Assembly: GCF_002394865.1 (NCBI RefSeq)
Contig: NZ_DGUZ01000015.1
Span: 35,422-99,421, forward strand
Length of the DNA: 64,000 bases
From: Fibrobacter sp. UBA4297
GTDB taxonomy: Bacteria; Fibrobacterota; Fibrobacteria; Fibrobacterales; Fibrobacteraceae
Direction: 5' to 3'
Of the stretch, positions 8,228 to 15,821 are shown in pieces; the first letter of the stretch is position 1, and each line of letters opens with the position of its first letter. The position numbers and the translations under genes are program-made. The notes under the pieces are model-generated. The model was given only the letters and a program-made list of their open reading frames with translations, was not told the DNA's origin and did no database searches.

Positions 8228-9460
8228 TTAAACGCGCTTTCCTTCGCGCTTGTAGCGTTCGATGCATTCCTGATAAAAGTCGAATGTCTGCTTGGCAATG
8301 GTCTTCCAGCTGAACACGTCAATGGCGCGCTTGCGGCTGACTTCGCCCATCTTCTTTGCAAGTTCAGGATTCTCAAGAATTTTGTTAAGCTTATTCGCAA
8401 AGTCCGTCTGGAAAGCCTTCGGGTCGGCCGGTTCAAAGTTCGTCTCGGACACAGCCTTGAGCGGCACGAGGTAACCCGTTTCGCCATCGACGATGATTTC
8501 CGGAATGCCACCGACAGCAGAGCCAACGACAGGCGTTCCACAGCTCATGGCTTCGAGATTGATAATGCCGAACGGTTCATAAAGCGACGGCGTTGCAAAA
8601 ACGGTGGCATGGCTGTAGAGCACGCGAAGTTCCGTGTGAGGCACAGCGTCCTGAATCCAAACGACGCCATCGCGCGTCTTCTGGACTTCTTCAATCAGGT
8701 GCTTGCATTCGTCGGCAAGTTCCTGCGTGTCGGGAGCCCCTGCGCAAAGCACCACCTGCGCGTTCTTGTCGATCTGCGGGATAGCCTGAATGAGCTGGCT
8801 GATGCCCTTCTGGCGCGTAATGCGGCCCACAAAGAGCACGAACGGACGCTTCGGATCCACGCCCCATTTCTTCAAGATTTCTTCGTCGAAAGTCGGCTTG
8901 TAAAAGTCCGGGTCGATACCGTTGTAAATCACCTTCACGCGGTCTTCCGGTACTCCGTACAACTTCATTACATCGCGCTTCATGCCCTCGCTCACAGCAA
9001 TCACGCCGTCCGCCGCTTCGTAAGCGGTGCGTTCAATCCAGCAGCTCATGTTATAGCCGCCGTCACCGAGCTGTTCGGCCTTCCACGGACGGTGCGGTTC
9101 GAGCGAATGCGTCGTGAGAATCAGCGGGCACTGCAAAAGGCGACTTGCGACCACGCCGCCAAAATGGCTGTACCATGTATGGCAATGAATCACATCGATA
9201 TCCTTGAGCGAGGACATCCACTGCAAATTAATATCGAGCGGCTTCAAGATTTTCTTGAAACGTTCGTCTGCCGGATTATGTTCTAGCTTCTGGCTAAAAC
9301 CAATGGCTCGGATATTGTCTGCATCGTCATTCTGCGCACCAAAGCAACGTGCTTCGATGTGGCAGAGCTTGGAAAGTTCTTGACTGAGGAATTTGACGTG
9401 GATACCTGCACCGCCATAGATTTCTGGCGGAAATTCATTAGTAAGGATAGCAGCATTCAT
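8228..9460 (-). CDS. glgA: Glycogen synthase, GT4 family
   Basis: The 410-residue glycosyltransferase has the GGAGIHVKFLSQEL N-terminal nucleotide-sugar loop. In the C-terminal Rossmann domain it has FVGRITRQKG and the retaining E-x7-E signature EPFGIINLEA, followed by GTPVVGSAVGGIPEI. The length and overall pattern match the short glycogen synthases of the Corynebacterium/Actinobacteria type rather than the longer E. coli GlgA. It probably transfers glucose from ADP- or UDP-glucose to glycogen; Fibrobacter is known to store glycogen. No other glg gene is nearby. A heptamer array lies in the probable 5' leader. Confidence 0.88.
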   Translation of the reverse strand: MNAAILTNEFPPEIYGGAGIHVKFLSQELSKLCHIEARCFGAQNDDADNIRAIGFSQKLEHNPADERFKKILKPLDINLQWMSSLKDIDVIHCHTWYSHFGGVVASRLLQCPLILTTHSLEPHRPWKAEQLGDGGYNMSCWIERTAYEAADGVIAVSEGMKRDVMKLYGVPEDRVKVIYNGIDPDFYKPTFDEEILKKWGVDPKRPFVLFVGRITRQKGISQLIQAIPQIDKNAQVVLCAGAPDTQELADECKHLIEEVQKTRDGVVWIQDAVPHTELRVLYSHATVFATPSLYEPFGIINLEAMSCGTPVVGSAVGGIPEIIVDGETGYLVPLKAVSETNFEPADPKAFQTDFANKLNKILENPELAKKMGEVSRKRAIDVFSWKTIAKQTFDFYQECIERYKREGKRV

Positions 9461-9469
9461 AGAACAAAC

Positions 9470-9501
9470 CGTGGTTAGTGGTTAGCAAACAGTGGTTGGG
9501 G
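9470..9501 (+). repeat. Heptamer array in the glgA leader
   Basis: Units TTAGTGG, TTAGCAA, ACAGTGG and TTGGGG follow each other with a 7-base step, beginning about 12 bases upstream of the glgA ATG. The TAG strand is plus, reading away from the gene. Confidence 0.6.
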
Positions 9502-9552
9502 AAAATACCCGCAAACTGTTTTCATGGATAATTATAAAAAATTGTATATGGA

Positions 9553-9578
9553 GATGCCCGCTCGGAGGCGGGCATGAC
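9553..9578. repeat. Palindromic GATGCCCGC/GCGGGCATGAC element
   Basis: Stem ATGCCCGC-tcggag-GCGGGCAT followed by GAC. A partial second copy, GCGGGCATGACA, follows at about 9590-9601. Confidence 0.6.
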
Positions 9579-9606
9579 AATAATATTTGCGGGCATGACA
9601 AGCATA

Positions 9607-9646
9607 AAACAAACACCTCGACCATGAAGATCGAGGCGCTTGGTGT
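9607..9646 (-). terminator. Terminator after the esterase lipoprotein gene
   Basis: On the minus strand an 8-bp stem CCTCGATC/GGTCGAGG with an outer CAAACA/TGTTTG pairing is followed by TGTTTGTTTT. About 45 bases of this region are repeated at 11046-11090. Confidence 0.65.
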
Positions 9647-9663
9647 TTGGAGTGTTTAAGTGA

Positions 9664-10926
9664 TTAGAAGTTCTTGCACTGGGTCTTCCATTTGCCCTGC
9701 TTGCCGATGATGTTGCCATCAATATACTTGCCGCTATTACCCACGAAATCCGCCTTGCGGAAGTCTTCACCACCGAGATGCCAACGCATCCAGGCAACTG
9801 TTGCAGCCATGCCGTCCCAGGAGCCGGAACCGTGGCCGTAGCCGCCTTCGCTGTTACGCGGACCACCCGTCATTTCAATCAGGCAGGCTGGCGCCTTGAC
9901 GTCGCGGTTGTTGTAATCGTTCTTGGCGTTATCCTTTTCCATGCCGACTTCACCAAAGAGGATTGCAATCGAGCGATCAGTCGCAACATTCTTTGCACCG
10001 GCACCGCCCCAGTCGCCACTATTGTTGAGGAACGCCGTGAGCACGCGCTTATCCTTAATGACAGCCTGTTCAGATTCAAGGCCGCCCATAGAGTGCCCGG
10101 AACAACCGACAACATTCATGTTGAGCTTTTCGTAAAGCGGGCTATTGCGGTCCTTGTTCTGCTGATCCATCCAGTCAAGAGCCTTGATTGCCTGGGACGC
10201 ATTACCCGGAGATTCCTTAAGCGCAATCACCACAAAGCCATGCGATGCAAGCCTGCGAATCATGCCCTCGTAGGCACCCGGTTCAGTACCGCCACCTGGC
10301 CCCCATACGACAACACCGTGCTTCTGGTCGTTGGAAAGCTGTTCTGGATAAGCAAGGATGCCTGCGCCATCCCAACCGGTACGCGTCTTGTAGACAACCC
10401 TCATCTGATCCTTTTCTTCTTCCTTGCCACTTGCAAGGAAAATTCCCTTCGGCTTCGCCTCTTCGCTTGAACTCGATTCAACCTTTTTTTCTTCGGAGCT
10501 GGAGGAGCTTACGGCAGGAGCAGTCTCAGAACTGGAGCTTACGACCGGAGCCTTATCGGAACTGGAAGCCGGGTCCTGCACATCTGCACTGGAAGCCGGA
10601 TTCTGTGCATCGGCACTAGAAGTGGCAATAGCATCGCTACTAGAGGTCAGAACCGGATTTGTATCCGGACCACATGCATCGGGCAAGCTGGAGGCTACAC
10701 AAGGGTCTACCCAAGGATCATCCTGAGCCGAGCCCGTGGAGCTGGAAGAGATTTCAGACCCCGCGCCACCCTGGGAATCAGAACTTACACCCGGCTGGAT
10801 TTCTTCAGCAGAGCTGGACGAAAAACTAGATATATTATTATTGAGTGCCGAAGTGGCGTCTTCGCCGCAATTCAAAAAAGCAAGCGAACTTGCCATGACC
10901 ACAGCTTTTAAAATTTTCGATTTCAT
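9664..10926 (-). CDS. Ser-rich-linker lipoprotein, alpha/beta hydrolase (esterase-like)
   Basis: The 420-residue product starts with a signal peptide ending in AFLNC, a slightly unusual lipobox. About 120 residues of Ser/Glu/Ala-rich linker follow, rich in SSSS clusters and typical of Fibrobacter lipoproteins. The catalytic part begins near residue 160. It has an oxyanion-type HGVVVWGPGGG strand, the nucleophile elbow GCSGHSMGG (near residue 268) and a late GYGHGSGSW that could supply the His. The pattern is that of dienelactone-hydrolase/PETase-like or acetyl-xylan esterase-like enzymes; the substrate cannot be told. The protein is probably anchored in the outer membrane. A terminator follows. 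Confidence 0.8.
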   Translation of the reverse strand: MKSKILKAVVMASSLAFLNCGEDATSALNNNISSFSSSSAEEIQPGVSSDSQGGAGSEISSSSTGSAQDDPWVDPCVASSLPDACGPDTNPVLTSSSDAIATSSADAQNPASSADVQDPASSSDKAPVVSSSSETAPAVSSSSSEEKKVESSSSEEAKPKGIFLASGKEEEKDQMRVVYKTRTGWDGAGILAYPEQLSNDQKHGVVVWGPGGGTEPGAYEGMIRRLASHGFVVIALKESPGNASQAIKALDWMDQQNKDRNSPLYEKLNMNVVGCSGHSMGGLESEQAVIKDKRVLTAFLNNSGDWGGAGAKNVATDRSIAILFGEVGMEKDNAKNDYNNRDVKAPACLIEMTGGPRNSEGGYGHGSGSWDGMAATVAWMRWHLGGEDFRKADFVGNSGKYIDGNIIGKQGKWKTQCKNF

Positions 10927-11045
10927 TTTTGTTCTCCTATTTTAACCCATAACCTCTATAGAAGGTATCTTTTAGATTCGTAAAACGCTCGCGTTTACAA
11001 TAAAGTTCCGTGGATAAAAAATCCAAAGACCCCAGCCTACCACGC

Positions 11046-11090
11046 AAAAACGCCTCGACCAAATTGATCGAGACGCTTGGTTGTTGGAGT
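11046..11090 (-). terminator. Duplicated terminator between folE and the esterase gene
   Basis: The intergenic stretch 10927-11261 holds no gene. On the minus strand a 10-bp stem (CGTCTCGATC/GGTCGAGGCG, two wobbles) with a five-base loop is followed by TTTTT. The surrounding bases, including CCAAGCG on one side, match the terminator at 9607-9646. folE already has its own terminator, so this copy may be left from a lost gene or a duplication. Confidence 0.55.
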
Positions 11091-11182
11091 GTGGAAATTA
11101 TTTCGCTAATAATAAAATACCTGAAAAATTTGCCCCAGACCATAGTTACGAACTACGTTTTATGGACAAAAAATCCAAGCAC

Positions 11183-11212
11183 AAAAAAAAGCCCCAGCGC
11201 AAAGGCCAGGGC
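11183..11212 (-). terminator. folE terminator
   Basis: On the minus strand GCCCTGGC pairs with GCTGGGGC (8 bp, two wobbles) and is followed by eight T. Confidence 0.8.
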
Positions 11213-11261
11213 GATAAAATGTAACCAAAAGATTCCATGAGCGGGACCATGCCCGCGAAAG

Positions 11262-11831
11262 CTACCTTGGAGCGTAAATGCGGGACATGAATTCGGCGCG
11301 GGTCTTTTCGTCCGTCTTGAAACGGCCCAAAAGCTGAGTGGTCACCATGGTTGCACCCGGCTTTTTCACACCGCGCATCGTCATGCACATGTGAGAAGCT
11401 TCAAGAACCACGGCAACGCCCTTCGGCTGGAGCACTTTCTGAATGAGTTCCGCAATCTGGCGCGTCATGCGTTCCTGAATCTGCGGGAAGCGGGCATAAA
11501 ATTCCACCACACGCGGGATTTTCGAAAGACCGACCACGCAATCACCCGGGATATAGGCCACGTGAGCCTTGCCCGTGAACGGCAAAAAGTGGTGTTCGCA
11601 CATACTCGCAAACTCGATATCCGGCACAATGATCATTTCGTCGTACTTTTCGTGGAAACGCGTCTTGAGGATGTCCTCGGCCTTCATTTCGCCCGTAAGG
11701 CTTGTCATGAGCTCGGCGTACATCTTTGCAACACGCTTCGGCGTATCGATAAGGCCTTCACGGTTCGGGTCTTCGCCCATGCCTTCCAGAATCATCCGGA
11801 AGCCGTCTTCCATTTTCTTAAAATCCATCAT
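11262..11831 (-). CDS. folE: GTP cyclohydrolase I
   Basis: The protein carries the zinc site of FolE: MCEHH near residue 80 and a later Cys in MCMTMRGVKKPGA. It also has LSKIPRVVEFYARFPQIQERMTRQIA, the highly conserved helix of the family. It makes 7,8-dihydroneopterin triphosphate from GTP, the first step of folate and pterin synthesis. A longer frame extends to 11927, but the start at 11831 (MMDFKKME) gives the normal family length of about 189 residues. It also has a well-spaced promoter directly in front, so the upstream extension is rejected. No folate gene is adjacent; folD lies 12 kb away. Confidence 0.93.
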   Translation of the reverse strand: MMDFKKMEDGFRMILEGMGEDPNREGLIDTPKRVAKMYAELMTSLTGEMKAEDILKTRFHEKYDEMIIVPDIEFASMCEHHFLPFTGKAHVAYIPGDCVVGLSKIPRVVEFYARFPQIQERMTRQIAELIQKVLQPKGVAVVLEASHMCMTMRGVKKPGATMVTTQLLGRFKTDEKTRAEFMSRIYAPR

Positions 11832-11836
11832 GCGAG

Positions 11837-11867
11837 CAATTATAAAAAAATATCCAGTGTCGAGCAA
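11837..11867 (-). promoter_or_regulatory. folE promoter, apparently leaderless
   Basis: On the minus strand TTGCTC (11862-11867) and TATAAT (11839-11844) are separated by exactly 17 bases. TATAATTG ends five bases before the ATG. Transcription should start at or within a base or two of the start codon, and no ribosome binding site is present. Confidence 0.6.
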
Positions 11868-11993
11868 CCGTAACCGGGTTGAAATTGCATCACGGCTTTT
11901 AAATCCAGCAATTGCGCCAGCGAGCAAAAATCACTTTTTTACAAAGTAATAAGAACGTTTGCAAAGTCTTTCGCGTTTTGATTGTTAGACTAT

Positions 11994-12028
11994 ATGATAC
12001 GCTATTTAATGATACACGAACGTATCAT
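11994..12028. promoter_or_regulatory. Three-box ATGATAC operator candidate
   Basis: ATGATAC occurs at 11994-12000 and 12009-12015, and its inverse GTATCAT at 12022-12028. The last two form a 7-6-7 inverted repeat. They lie between divergent folE and the TIGR02147 regulator, about 160 bases from each start, in an otherwise featureless AT-rich spacer (11832-12186). Confidence 0.45.
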
Positions 12029-12186
12029 TATTAAAATTTCGCTTTAAAAAATAAAAAAAAATGATGTTTTTGCTCAAAAATTCGAGACTTTGTAATATTT
12101 TTTTATTGCCTTCAGAAATGTCGCGAAATTAAATTTATAGATGTCGGGGCGCATTGGTGCCAACTGAAAACGAAAGGAAAGTGAAC

Positions 12187-13011
12187 ATGAAGCCCATTCT
12201 TAATTATTTGGATTATCGTTGCTACATGCGCGATTTCTACGAGGAGCGGAAGAAGTCATCCGCGTTTTCGTGGAGGGAATTCGCCAAGCTAGCCGGATTC
12301 GTCTCGCCCACGTACTTGAAACTGGTGTGCGACGGAAAGACAAACTTGAGCAAGCCCGGCATTCAAAAAGTCGCGAAGGCTATGGGTCTCGAGGGATTCG
12401 AACGAACCTTCTTTGAAAACCTAGTGCAATTGGGCCATGTGAAAAGCGATGCCGAGAAGAAAACCGTGCTTGCAAAAATCCTGCAGTCGGCCAAGGAGAA
12501 CAAGATGCACGTCCTGAATGCGGACGGTTTCCGCTTCTGTGAACATCCGGTGTGCCCGATTGTGCGGGAACTTGCCCCGCTGATGCCCGGCGCGCTTCCA
12601 AGCGAAATGGCCGCAAAAATCAATTCCGAGGTTACGGCGCTCGATGTCCGCGATACACTCCAGTTCTTGGTAAAGACAGGACTTCTAAAAAAGACGGGCG
12701 AGAATTCCTACAAGCAGACTTCGAAAATGGTGAAAATTTCGAAGGACGCCTTGCCCCTGACGGTACGCTCCATGAACCGCGAAATGGGCCGTCTCGGCTT
12801 TCTGTCGCTGGACAACACAGAAGTTGACGAACGAAGCGTCTCGGGCCTCACCATGGGCGTCGACGAAATTACCTACCGCCGTATCGAGCGCGAGGTGAAC
12901 GAGTGTCGCCGCAAGGTAGCCGCCATCGCCGGCGAATGCAAAAAAATTAACCAGGTCTACCGCCTGAATCTGCAACTTTTCCCACTGACGAAGAAAGTCG
13001 ATGAAACCTAG
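12187..13011 (+). CDS. TIGR02147 family DNA-binding-like protein
   Basis: The 274-residue protein begins MKPILNYLDYRCYMRDFYEERKK, the hallmark of the TIGR02147 family that is amplified in Fibrobacter. An N-terminal helix-turn-helix-like part can be seen (SWREFAKLAGFVSPTYLKLV, about residues 28-47), then NLSKPGIQKVAKAMGL. The C-terminal half has a winged-helix-like segment (DVRDTLQFLVKTGLLKKTGENSY). The start at 12187 is chosen for its AAAGGAAAG ribosome binding site; an in-frame ATG-less extension upstream is unlikely. It ends eight bases before a FISUMP lipoprotein gene, a pairing often seen in this genus. Its role is unknown but probably regulatory for that neighbour. Confidence 0.85.
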   Translation: MKPILNYLDYRCYMRDFYEERKKSSAFSWREFAKLAGFVSPTYLKLVCDGKTNLSKPGIQKVAKAMGLEGFERTFFENLVQLGHVKSDAEKKTVLAKILQSAKENKMHVLNADGFRFCEHPVCPIVRELAPLMPGALPSEMAAKINSEVTALDVRDTLQFLVKTGLLKKTGENSYKQTSKMVKISKDALPLTVRSMNREMGRLGFLSLDNTEVDERSVSGLTMGVDEITYRRIEREVNECRRKVAAIAGECKKINQVYRLNLQLFPLTKKVDET

Positions 13012-13019
13012 GGGAATGT

Positions 13020-15173
13020 ATGAAAATGTTGAAAACTTTGAATAGCCTACCGATTGTCGCATCGTTCCTTGCCATCGCATTTTTCGACGCCTGCTCCGAA
13101 ACCGAAAACCCGCAGGACGCCGGCGTTTGGGAAGACGAACCCGCCATTGCGATTAATGAAAGTTCGTCCAGTTCAGAAAATTCGTCTAGTTCACTTTTGG
13201 AAATCAAATCCTCGAGTTCTGTCGTGGAGGAAAGCAGTTCCTCGGTGAAAATGGAGTCATCAAGTTCATACAACGTCGGAATAAACTTTCCGATAAACCA
13301 CGGATGCGGAATAGCACCCAAAGTCTACACAGACCCACTGGAAACAATGCCCACTGCGAAAGCAGCAAAGATAAAAGCGGGATCCGCCAAGGAGCCCTCG
13401 TACGCAGCCATTATGATGAAAGATGAGAAATATGGAGTCCTGAGCGCCTTTGTCGAAAAACGTCTCGAGGTTCTTGAAAAACAAGGAGCAGCACACGATT
13501 CCGCTTGGATACAGGCGGCAGAAGAACTGTTGCAAGAACTCGGTCTAGACTCCCTACTTGCCGATCGCCATATGCCGGTATATTATATGGAATATACCTT
13601 GTTCTACCTTTACGGAAGTGGCAGCAATCAATTGAAAGCGCATTTGGTCGACGATTTTGCCGACGGCAAGCTTGAACCGAAAAACTACTGCTTCAGTAAT
13701 AAGCCTTACGATAAATTTGACCAAGTTGCCTTTAATTTCATGCCCATAGGATGCGTATACGATGAACACGAGATTTTGGACCCGGAAGCCATCATCAAGA
13801 ACATCTGGCGCAAGTGCTCTGGAATGCCGTACTGCAGCGATGCGCTGGTCGGGAAGTTCAATAAAGACAGTTCACTAATTTGCAAAAGTAGCAGGTATTA
13901 CGCTTATACCATAAATGACGATACCTATACCAATTGGGAAATAGCCTCACCACTGGATGTCGAAACGTCGGGAAACCCCTGCGACGCCGACGGCAAGTTC
14001 ATCGTGAGCCGCAAGAACCCCGATCGCTCCTATATTTGCACAGCCGATAGTGGATGGGATTCAACAACGACCGTCAAGATCGAAATGAAGCAAATCCCGT
14101 GCGATACAGTAGGAGCATTGTTCAAGAGCAAACTGAATCCTGGAGGGGTTTATATTTGTAGGGATACCGTCTGGACCGGGGAATATCTCTGGAATCGAGA
14201 ATATACCCTAAATGCATGGGACAAGGCGACTCCTTTTGAAGCCGAAGTCGCGGACGTTCCCTGTGAAAAAAATGGGGAAATGATAAAAAGCGTCGTGGCT
14301 CCGGATTCATTCCATATTTGTAGGGACGGCATTTGGGGATTAGCCACCCGCTTGGAAAGGGAAACCTACAAGATCCCATGCGACGAAGAGGGCAAACATT
14401 TCGAAAGCCAAGAACTCCAATCTATGTATTATGTGTGCCATGAAGGCAAATGGCATCAATTTGACGAAATCACTTGCGAAAATGGCGCAAGGTACTCTAC
14501 GGCCAATGAAAAGGACAAAAAATACAAGACGAATTATGCCTGCAAAGACGGAAAGTGGTATTCAAGCAAAGACGAATCCTGGGAAATTCCATACGAACTT
14601 TATTTCAATCCCAACATTGAATACGGCTCGTTTTCAGATCCGAGAGATGGCCGCACCTATCGTACCATTGGCTACCGAGGAACAACATGGATGGCCGAAA
14701 ATCTCAAGTATCAAGGAACTCCAGAAACCTTTGAAGTTGACAAAAAATACTGCAAAAGTGACAATTGCAAAAATTCAGGTTACTACTATACCATAAATGC
14801 TGCGGAACAAGCCTGCCCGGAGGGATGGAGATTCCCGACAAATAACGAAGTTGCACTTCTAAGTACTCCTGACGACTCAGAAGAAGTTAGTGTGTCCTCG
14901 ACGCGAAAGTTGTTCAATGCATTGTTCTCACAGATGAATAGCTTGGGCCTTGGCTATGATGGATTGGATAAATATGGACTGAGTTTCACCAAGACCGGCC
15001 TATTTAATAGAGAAGTCTATGTGAATAGCGACTATCAGTACTTCTGGATCCAGGATACCGGAGAAAGTGAAATAACGCTAGCGGAAATAACAACCTACGC
15101 GATAGACTTGTCTAACAGATTCTACAGTGTCAGGAATGACATCAAGGCTCCCGTCCGCTGCGTCAAGGAATAA
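13020..15173 (+). CDS. FISUMP-domain lipoprotein with cysteine-module repeats
   Basis: The 717-residue lipoprotein has a lipobox near residue 23 (FFDACS) and a Ser-rich linker (residues 45-85). A middle region without known fold follows. From residue about 310 there are five or six modules of the form PCDxxGxxxxSxxxPxxxYICxxxxW. The C-terminal FISUMP domain (about residues 540-717) has TYRTIGYRGTTWMAENLKY, GYYYTINAAEQACPEGWRFPT and a final PVRCVKE. FISUMP proteins are an expanded surface family in Fibrobacter of unproven function. The gene follows the TIGR02147 gene by eight bases with AGGGGAA as ribosome binding site. Confidence 0.88.
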   Translation: MKMLKTLNSLPIVASFLAIAFFDACSETENPQDAGVWEDEPAIAINESSSSSENSSSSLLEIKSSSSVVEESSSSVKMESSSSYNVGINFPINHGCGIAPKVYTDPLETMPTAKAAKIKAGSAKEPSYAAIMMKDEKYGVLSAFVEKRLEVLEKQGAAHDSAWIQAAEELLQELGLDSLLADRHMPVYYMEYTLFYLYGSGSNQLKAHLVDDFADGKLEPKNYCFSNKPYDKFDQVAFNFMPIGCVYDEHEILDPEAIIKNIWRKCSGMPYCSDALVGKFNKDSSLICKSSRYYAYTINDDTYTNWEIASPLDVETSGNPCDADGKFIVSRKNPDRSYICTADSGWDSTTTVKIEMKQIPCDTVGALFKSKLNPGGVYICRDTVWTGEYLWNREYTLNAWDKATPFEAEVADVPCEKNGEMIKSVVAPDSFHICRDGIWGLATRLERETYKIPCDEEGKHFESQELQSMYYVCHEGKWHQFDEITCENGARYSTANEKDKKYKTNYACKDGKWYSSKDESWEIPYELYFNPNIEYGSFSDPRDGRTYRTIGYRGTTWMAENLKYQGTPETFEVDKKYCKSDNCKNSGYYYTINAAEQACPEGWRFPTNNEVALLSTPDDSEEVSVSSTRKLFNALFSQMNSLGLGYDGLDKYGLSFTKTGLFNREVYVNSDYQYFWIQDTGESEITLAEITTYAIDLSNRFYSVRNDIKAPVRCVKE

Positions 15174-15207
15174 AAAAATAAATCCCGCGATTTTTAACCG
15201 CGGGATT
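15171..15207 (-). terminator. Terminator between convergent genes
   Basis: The 9-bp perfect stem AATCCCGCG/CGCGGGATT is followed on the minus strand by a T-rich tract of ten bases. It serves the nitroreductase gene and perhaps also the plus-strand FISUMP gene. Confidence 0.75.
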
Positions 15208-15214
15208 ACCTGTA

Positions 15215-15805
15215 TTAAACAAACACGACTTCGTTGCCTGTGCGAGGAGTTTCCGCGCGGTTCGGAAGTCCCGATTCCGTATCGGCATAGCCAATCGCCA
15301 CAGAAGCGTAAACGCGTTCATCTTCCTTAAGGCCAAGGCCGCGCAGGTATTCCAAAAGCGTCGGGTCTTCGTTCAGCCACTTGAGCTGATTGATATAGCA
15401 ACTGCCAAGGTCAAGTTCGTTTGCAGCAAGCATCATGTTTTCGACAGCGCAGGCGACATCGGCCATGTTGTTGCCATATTCTTTTTTATTCGCAACGACG
15501 ATAAGCACAGGCGCCGTATAGCAGAAAGAATAATTGCCCTTGCGCGAAAGCGTGATAGAATTCTTGAGGCTCTTGTAAAGGTCTTCGCGAAGTTCCATCG
15601 CTGCAAATGCGGATTGCACGAGTTCCTTGAGCTTTGCAATCACCGCCGCATCCGAAATCACAAAGAAGTGGTTACTCTGCGCATTGCCGCCAGTAGGTCC
15701 AAAGCGCCCTGCTTCGACAATGGTTTGCAATTTTTCAAGTTCAACAGGCTGAGCCTTGAACTTGCGCGTACTGCGGCGTGTCTTGATAGCTTCGAGTGTA
15801 TTCAT
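15215..15805 (-). CDS. Nitroreductase family flavoprotein
   Basis: The 196-residue product begins MNTLEAIKTRRSTRKF, the FMN-binding opening of the nitroreductase family. It also has AGRFGPTGGNAQSNHFFVI and the C-terminal LGLKEDERVYASVAIGYAD. Such enzymes reduce nitro groups, quinones or flavins with NAD(P)H; the natural substrate is unclear. A longer frame reaches 15904 but overlaps the lipoprotein gene upstream. Position 15805 is preferred for the canonical N terminus and because TACATTTA lies five bases in front. The start is only 17 bases from the end of the three-lipoprotein operon. Confidence 0.87.
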   Translation of the reverse strand: MNTLEAIKTRRSTRKFKAQPVELEKLQTIVEAGRFGPTGGNAQSNHFFVISDAAVIAKLKELVQSAFAAMELREDLYKSLKNSITLSRKGNYSFCYTAPVLIVVANKKEYGNNMADVACAVENMMLAANELDLGSCYINQLKWLNEDPTLLEYLRGLGLKEDERVYASVAIGYADTESGLPNRAETPRTGNEVVFV

Positions 15806-15810
15806 ATTTT

Positions 15811-15818
15811 TAAATGTA
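15811..15818 (-). promoter_or_regulatory. TACATTTA box before the nitroreductase gene
   Basis: It lies five bases before the ATG, with no ribosome binding site in between; member of the leaderless promoter set. Confidence 0.4.
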
Positions 15819-15821
15819 ATA

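Noticed and set aside
8191..8541. Minus-strand frame ending in VMPDLFRH
   Set aside because: The ending is the chance translation of the GCCGGA palindrome and the frame is a shadow of glgA.
11832..11927. N-terminal extension of FolE
   Set aside because: It covers the well-formed promoter and is absent from the family; the short form has normal length.
12380..12410. GGTTCGTTCGAATCCC on the minus strand looks like a tRNA T-arm
   Set aside because: It lies within the TIGR02147 coding region, and no acceptor stem, anticodon arm or second half can be found around it.
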